Positions 60,301 to 64,000 of a stretch of DNA of 64,000 bases are shown here, piece after piece (position 1 is the stretch's first letter; every line of letters starts with the position of its first letter). A program made the position numbers and the translations under genes. The notes beneath the pieces are model-generated. The model searched no databases. It saw only the letters and a program-made list of their open reading frames with translations, and was not told the DNA's origin. Source of the DNA: Yamagishiella unicocca (Eukaryota > Chlorophyta > Chlorophyceae > Chlamydomonadales > Volvocaceae). The stretch lies in assembly GCA_003116995.1 (NCBI GenBank), contig BDSL01000067.1:372001-436000 (forward strand), read 5' to 3'.

Positions 60301-63300
60301 ACGTTTCGTGGAACCGGTTGGTTTTGGGCGCTAGCTGGAGAACTGGGGGAGGCGGCGAGCGATGGGAGCGCGGAGAAGCGCGGCCAGGTCCCGAACCGCC
60401 CGAATATCGACCATAATGTTGCGGACGACGTGAGGAAGTCGGAAATTACTAGATGGGGTCCGCCGGCGTCCGTGGCAGGAGGCCGGAGCCGCGCCGCGCC
60501 GCCATGGGGGACTGGAGACCGCGAAAGCCTAGACGCAGGTCCCGACGCCCGCAGACAAGAGTGCAACGACTAGCAAAAAACGAACAAAACAGGTGCCCAA
60601 CCCGGCGGCGGAACTCACCTGGCCAGGGCCCAGAGCGGGTGGTGAAGGCGGTCGACGCGAAGCATGCGGGCAGGGGGCACCAGGGGGCGTCAGGAACAAC
60701 AGCCAGGCGCGGAGCGGGCGGGCAGGGGTCAAAGCAACGAAGAAGCCCCAGCGGCGCGGCGAAAGAGACAGGGGCAGTGAGGCGGAGGCCGGATATGCTG
60801 GGAGACGGGTACGACGCGGTCCTGTACGGCGGAATACGGCGGTGAGGAACGATGCGGGCCTGTACGACGGAGGACGGCGGTTAGGAAAGATGGGACGTGA
60901 CGATGCGGGGGAGGGGGGGAACCAGCAAGCGAGAAGACCCGGTTGCAGGACATGGGAGACGGAGGACAGGAAGTAGCCAGCGAATCGTTTTTTAGGCACG
61001 CTTTTGAGTTGTGCATGTCGAGTTGTGAACTTTGGTTAATTATCGGGAAACCTGGGGACGCGGCCCGTCGACAGCGTGCTGTAGGAAAAGAAACACGCTA
61101 GTTTGCATTTGGGGCGCATGAGGGAGGACTTGGGTGGTGGGCTGGACATGGTGGGGCGAGACGCATCGAAGCCCGGCTCCGCCCCAGCCCGCATACAGAC
61201 CGTTACCGTTGGGACGAGATACGATACGTTACCCATCTTGACCGCCAACCGTCCGTTCCCAGCGCGTGGCTCGAACCTGGCTACTGAGAAACCGCGATGA
61301 TGGCAGGAGCCGCAACCGCAATAATAATAATAATAATAATGAGTACGCTGGCGCTCGGCCTAGCATGTATTACGGGGGCGGGGCGGTGAGGGTGTTAGTA
61401 CACCCTATACGCTCGCGCCACCTATACGCCGCAACCGCAACCTCACTACCGCCAAGCAAGCGAACAAGACAAACAAATCTAACTCACGAACGCGGCCGTC
61501 AGACCCAGCTGGTCAGGGCGGATAGCGGTTTGCGACATCCGTCATCGTGAAGCATGCGGCAGGGGGCAGTAAGCGGTGCCAGGACGCGTGAGGGGCAGCG
61601 ACAAACAGAGCAATAGGGACCAATGGGTTTTAAGATTTTAAGCGTTTTAGGGAGGGTGAGAGGGTGGGAGGGTGGATGGAGCTTTTGGTTTCTGCTTCAT
61701 CCATCCATAAAACACGGGTTTCTTCTCCAACCCCCGAACCCTCCCCCTCCTCCCCCAGGCCTCCATGCTTCTTGACCCCAGCCGCCTGCTGGTGGCGGTG
61801 CACCCGCATGGCCTGGCACTGCTGCGTCGCGACGAGTGCGCCGAGGATCAGGCCATGCAGGCGGCGCAGCGGCAGGCGGTGGCGGACTACGAAGCGGGTG
61901 CGGCAGGGGGGGGGCCGGCCGGGGCAGGGGTGTCAGGGGGCAGGGGTTGGATTTGCTGTTTGGCGGGTTCCAAACAGGAGCGGATACGGTTTGGACCCGG
62001 CCGGTGAGGTGTGAGGGAGGATGCGAGGGAGGGGATGCCGCACCCGGCGTGAGCCCGTCGCCCTCCTCGTGGCACTGACGCTCGCCCTCCTCGGGGCACT
62101 GACGCTCGCCCTCCTCGTGGCACTGACGCTCGCCCTCCTCGTGGCACTGACGCTCCCCGCACCCGCTGTGCTATGGCGCCAAGCAGGCGTCACCCCGCAC
62201 CGTCTGCAGCCGGATAACACGGCGGAGGCGGTGTGGGAGGCCCCCATGCGGCGAGATGGCAGGCCCGCGGGCGGATTTGGCGGCGGGGGTGGCGGAGGCG
62301 GCGGTGGTGATCGGTTGGCTCTGGACCACTTGGAGCTGCTCAAGATGCGGATAGAGCAGCTGCCGGACCTGGACATGGTGGCGGCGTGCAGGTGGGGGGG
62401 GGGTAAAGACCGGTTACATGACATGGGTTTTGTAAATTAATATTGGGGGGGGCTGGTGGGGAGGCCCGTGGAGACCTCGACAGAGGAAGGGAAGAGAGAA
62501 ACAGGGGAATTACAGGGACATTGCTAGGGCCAGGAGGGTGGGGGTCAAGGGTGATTGGGAGGGGGGCAGGAGGGTGGTGGACAGGTGCAGGGTGCGGTGC
62601 GGTGCAGGCATGACAGCGGAGTGCAGGAGGGTGTTGGACAGGTGCAGGGTGCGGTGCGGTGCGGTGCGGGCACCCGGAGGTCTGCATGATGAACGGCTCT
62701 GCGAGGGTGGTGGAGACAGCAGAGGGGCAGCACTGGAGCCCACTGGGACGGTAAGCTGGTGGGACACGCCAACGGCAAAACGATGGATGCGTCGAACCCT
62801 CCAGAATCCCCCCCCCCCCGCACACACCTTTACCCCACCCATCCCGTTCCCCTTGACCACCTGGGCCATAGGCCGCCGGGTCGTCTCCCCCTCCCCTCCC
62901 CCGACACACACAACAAGCAAAGTGGCACTCCCGCCCTGGCCACCTGGCCGCCGTACAGGATACGACACATGGCGACCCGCATGTGCCGCGCGCCGCTGGG
63001 CCTCCGACTGCGGCCGTGCAACCCCTCCCTGGAGCCGCTGCCGGTGCCGGTGGCGGACAGCCCCTCAGCTGCCCGCGGCGGCGCCGCTTCCCCCCCAGGG
63101 ACTTGTCAGGAGGGGGGGCGGGTGCAGGGGCAGGTCGGGCAGCAGGGAGGCAGCTTCGTGCTGTGCTTCTCCGTCAGCGGCTACGTCGCGGCCGTACGGC
63201 TGGAGGAGGGCCCTATGGCGGCCGCCGCCGTGGCCCCACTGGCTCAGCTGCAGGCGGCCGTGGACTGCCTGGACGCAGCCGACATGGCGCTTCTCACGGG

Positions 63301-63724
63301 GGTCGATTCGGAGAGCTACTGCCACGACTACAGCTGGCCGCTGGTGCTGCCGAGGGAGACGGCAGTAGCTGCCGGCCTGGCTGGCGTCGGCAGCAGCAGC
63401 GTCGCGGGGGGCGGGGGGGCAGCGGGCGGAAGCGGCGGCGGCGGCGGCGGCGGGGGGGGTGCGGAGCCGCAGGTGGGGGCGGAGGAGGAGGAGGCGCAGG
63501 GCCTGGCGGCGAGGTGTGTGGATGGGTCGGTGTTGCGGCTGGTGCTGGCGGTGGCGGAGGCGCACTTGGAGGCGGAGGCGGCGGGCGGCGGAGGAGGCGG
63601 GGGAGGGGAGGGGCGGGTGCGCGTCGGTGCGTTGCTGCGGCGGCTGGCGGAGGCGGCTGTGGGGTCGGGCGACGTGAGGGCGCTTGCGGGGCTGTTGCAG
63701 GTCGGCCTGAGCACGGCCAATTAA
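48360..63724 (+). CDS. Divergent DDB1/CPSF160/MMS1-family beta-propeller protein (17 exons, 1983 aa)
   Basis: Exons: 48360-49077, 49563-49682, 50013-50235, 50396-50850, 52786-52997, 53248-53407, 53818-53933, 54334-54528, 55024-55107, 55344-55410, 55527-56381, 56744-57709, 58883-59145, 59667-60074, 61759-61897, 62187-62391, 62959-63724. All junctions are GT-AG, phases match, and the total is 1984 codons with TAA. Family landmarks appear in the right order: LLVNCGDYLQLWEP (residues about 45-58), LLAVLHKPE, SLAPVTDVTVVPDS (about 615-628, cf. the NLGPIVDM region of DDB1), IRVLEP and AAEWLSP, GETIHSLAYHP (about 1068), GHLVAAGDFLGSVTLLQL (about 1585-1602), then a C-terminal CPSF_A-like part. Family members are three-propeller scaffolds in CUL4 ligases, splicing (SF3B3) and polyadenylation (CPSF160). 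This one is far more divergent than true DDB1 or SF3B3, with large Ala/Gly/Ser inserts, so its complex is unknown. Confidence 0.85.
50915..51100 (+). repeat. Dispersed element C, copy in intron 4 of the DDB1-like gene
   Basis: Shares GACCCGGTT, GACATAGGAGAC/GACATGGGAGAC, TCGGGAAACCTG and CGTCGACAGCGTGCTGTAGG/TAGAGG with 60940-61090. It begins about 65 nt after the donor at 50851. Confidence 0.65.
51125..52250. repeat. 17/18-bp G-rich minisatellite, about 1.1 kb, intronic
   Basis: Units of GGCAGGCAGGGGAGGGG with G-run length variants, about 64 copies, and a homopolymeric G tract near 51539-51557. It lies in intron 4 of the DDB1-like gene. It gives very long spurious ORFs on both strands. The extreme purine bias on the plus strand (transcribed RNA purine-rich) favours R-loops and G-quadruplexes. 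Confidence 0.95.
53908..54006. repeat. 46-bp tandem duplication across an exon-intron boundary
   Basis: GGCGGAGGGGCCGCAAGTGC through ATCATGTCGTACAGGG occurs twice. It includes the end of exon 7 and its GTGGGT donor, so the gene carries two identical donor sites about 46 nt apart. Use of the second would add residues in a different phase. Confidence 0.8.
54905..55018 (-). repeat. Short, truncated element A copy at a splice acceptor
   Basis: Only the terminal about 115 bp of element A is present (ACCTTCGGCTTTAGTATCCC, CAGCATGCATCTCA, ATCCACGGGTCTTCC then a C-run). The C-run runs straight into the CAG acceptor of exon 9 at 55024. This looks like a truncated insertion supplying the polypyrimidine tract. 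Confidence 0.7.
57725..58440 (+). repeat. Dispersed element B, copy in intron 12 of the DDB1-like gene
   Basis: It starts about 20 nt after the donor at 57710 (GACACGAATAAACGACAAGA) and matches, inverted, 15955-16495 through to GCATGCGGGAGGAATAGCGG and the adjoining GGGGTTAGGATAGACGGG. Here it contains an extra about 150 bp (57840-57995) absent from the other copy. Confidence 0.7.
58676..58803. repeat. 12-bp array (CCCAACACCACC), about 10 copies
   Basis: In intron 12 of the DDB1-like gene, about 80 nt upstream of the exon 13 acceptor. The homologous array in the pseudogene (37285-37662) is three times longer. Confidence 0.9.
60080..60930 (+). repeat. Dispersed element A, longest copy, intron 14 of the DDB1-like gene
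   Basis: It begins within 12 nt of the exon 14 donor (GTTCGAGGAAGACCCGTGGA). It carries all blocks shared with the copies at 13830, 28815 and 38495, and continues through GGTCAAAGCAACGAAGAAGC and GATACGGCGG-like sequence also present at 29410-29560. Confidence 0.78.
60940..61090 (+). repeat. Dispersed element C, copy in intron 14
   Basis: Matches 50915-51100 (GAAGACCCGGTT, GACATGGGAGAC, ATCGGGAAACCTG, GGCCCGTCGACAGCGTGCTG). It follows element A directly. The rest of the intron (61091-61758) holds a (AAT)7 tract at 61320 and another GCATGCGGCAGGGGGCA end near 61552, a remnant of a related element. Confidence 0.62.
62060..62160. repeat. 24-bp tandem repeat, four copies, intronic
   Basis: The unit is GCACTGACGCTCGCCCTCCT plus CGTG, in the short intron between exons 15 and 16 of the DDB1-like gene. 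No function is seen. Confidence 0.85.
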
Positions 63725-63861
63725 CAGCTGTGTGGAACCGGTTATTGGCACCACAGTGTATGCGACGCCCCTGGCAACTTCCTGCGTTGTGGGTGTGGTG
63801 CGTTTCCCTAGTCGCACAGCCGCATCGCACGTGCCAACAGGCGTTCATCGATCACGCCGCC

Positions 63862-64000
63862 TCACCCACCGTACCCTCCCCCCTCCTTGACCTGCTGGTG
63901 GCACCCTGCGGCCTGGATCCACTCGACGACCTCGCGGGTCGTGTTGTAACACAGGTGGATGCGCACATGCGCTGCTCCGCTCTCACACAACGAAGTCTCG
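63862..64000 (-). CDS. Last exon of a convergent gene, possibly a class-V aminotransferase-fold enzyme (partial)
   Basis: The minus-strand frame is open from the window edge to TGA at 63862-63864. It contains HVRIHLCYNTTREVVEWIQA, which resembles the C-terminal VRxSxxxYNTxEEV segment of cysteine-desulfurase/selenocysteine-lyase-like PLP enzymes. About 45 residues are visible. The 3' end faces that of the DDB1-like gene, 138 nt away. If the exon is wrong, this is only the 3' flank of that gene. Confidence 0.38.
   Translation of the reverse strand, partial: ETSLCESGAAHVRIHLCYNTTREVVEWIQAAGCHQQVKEGGGYGG
63945..63949 (+). terminator. Candidate polyadenylation signal TGTAA of the DDB1-like gene
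   Basis: TGTAA about 220 nt past the TAA stop at 63722-63724. It would make the 3' UTR overlap the convergent exon on the other strand. It is a short motif, so a tentative call. Confidence 0.35.

Overview
The window is nuclear DNA of a volvocine-type green alga (Chlamydomonas/Volvox relatives). The evidence is GC-rich sequence, many short exons with GT-AG introns, Ala/Gly/Gln homopolymer tracts inside coding exons, TGTAA-type 3' end signals, a tRNA-Gly with a 10-nt intron, F-box-like/ankyrin genes of the kind common in these algae, and abundant minisatellites. Species cannot be fixed from sequence alone. Gene models below were built by hand from reading-frame phase across splice sites; none is supported by transcripts.

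Layout. 1-8132 (minus): 3' part of a very large low-complexity protein with two copies of an unassigned, B3-like domain. Three tRNA genes (Lys-CTT, Gly-GCC, Gln-CTG) lie antisense in one of its introns. 8915-17449 (minus): complete 9-exon gene for a SirB1/FBXO21-type transglutaminase-like plus TPR protein, with introns packed with minisatellites and dispersed elements, including about 300 bp of GGGTT repeats abutting a splice acceptor. 18271-25210 and 41870-45156: a family of F-box-like/ankyrin genes on the minus strand (one intact, one with a frameshifted last exon, one 3'-exon fragment, one eroded pseudogene) embedded in segmental duplications. 25590-26815: a decayed tyrosine-recombinase element with a PHD finger. 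27545-33356 (plus): four-exon gene for a divergent TIR-like domain fused to at least 15 nearly identical kinesin-light-chain-type TPRs. 36198-38490: an internally deleted pseudogene copy of the large gene further right. 48360-63724 (plus): complete 17-exon gene (1983 codons plus stop) for a divergent DDB1/CPSF160/MMS1-family beta-propeller protein. 63862-64000 (minus): last exon of a convergent gene.

Most promising observations: the TIR-like/TPR fusion, which has the architecture of an innate-immune NADase receptor; several repeat families whose G-rich termini repeatedly sit right at intron ends in unrelated genes, with reverse-transcriptase-like remnants attached to one family; the duplicated B3-like domain with a conserved intron; and the deletion-chimaera copy of the DDB1-like gene. 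The genes do not form one pathway; they are neighbours in a repeat-rich region shaped by segmental duplication and retroelement insertion.
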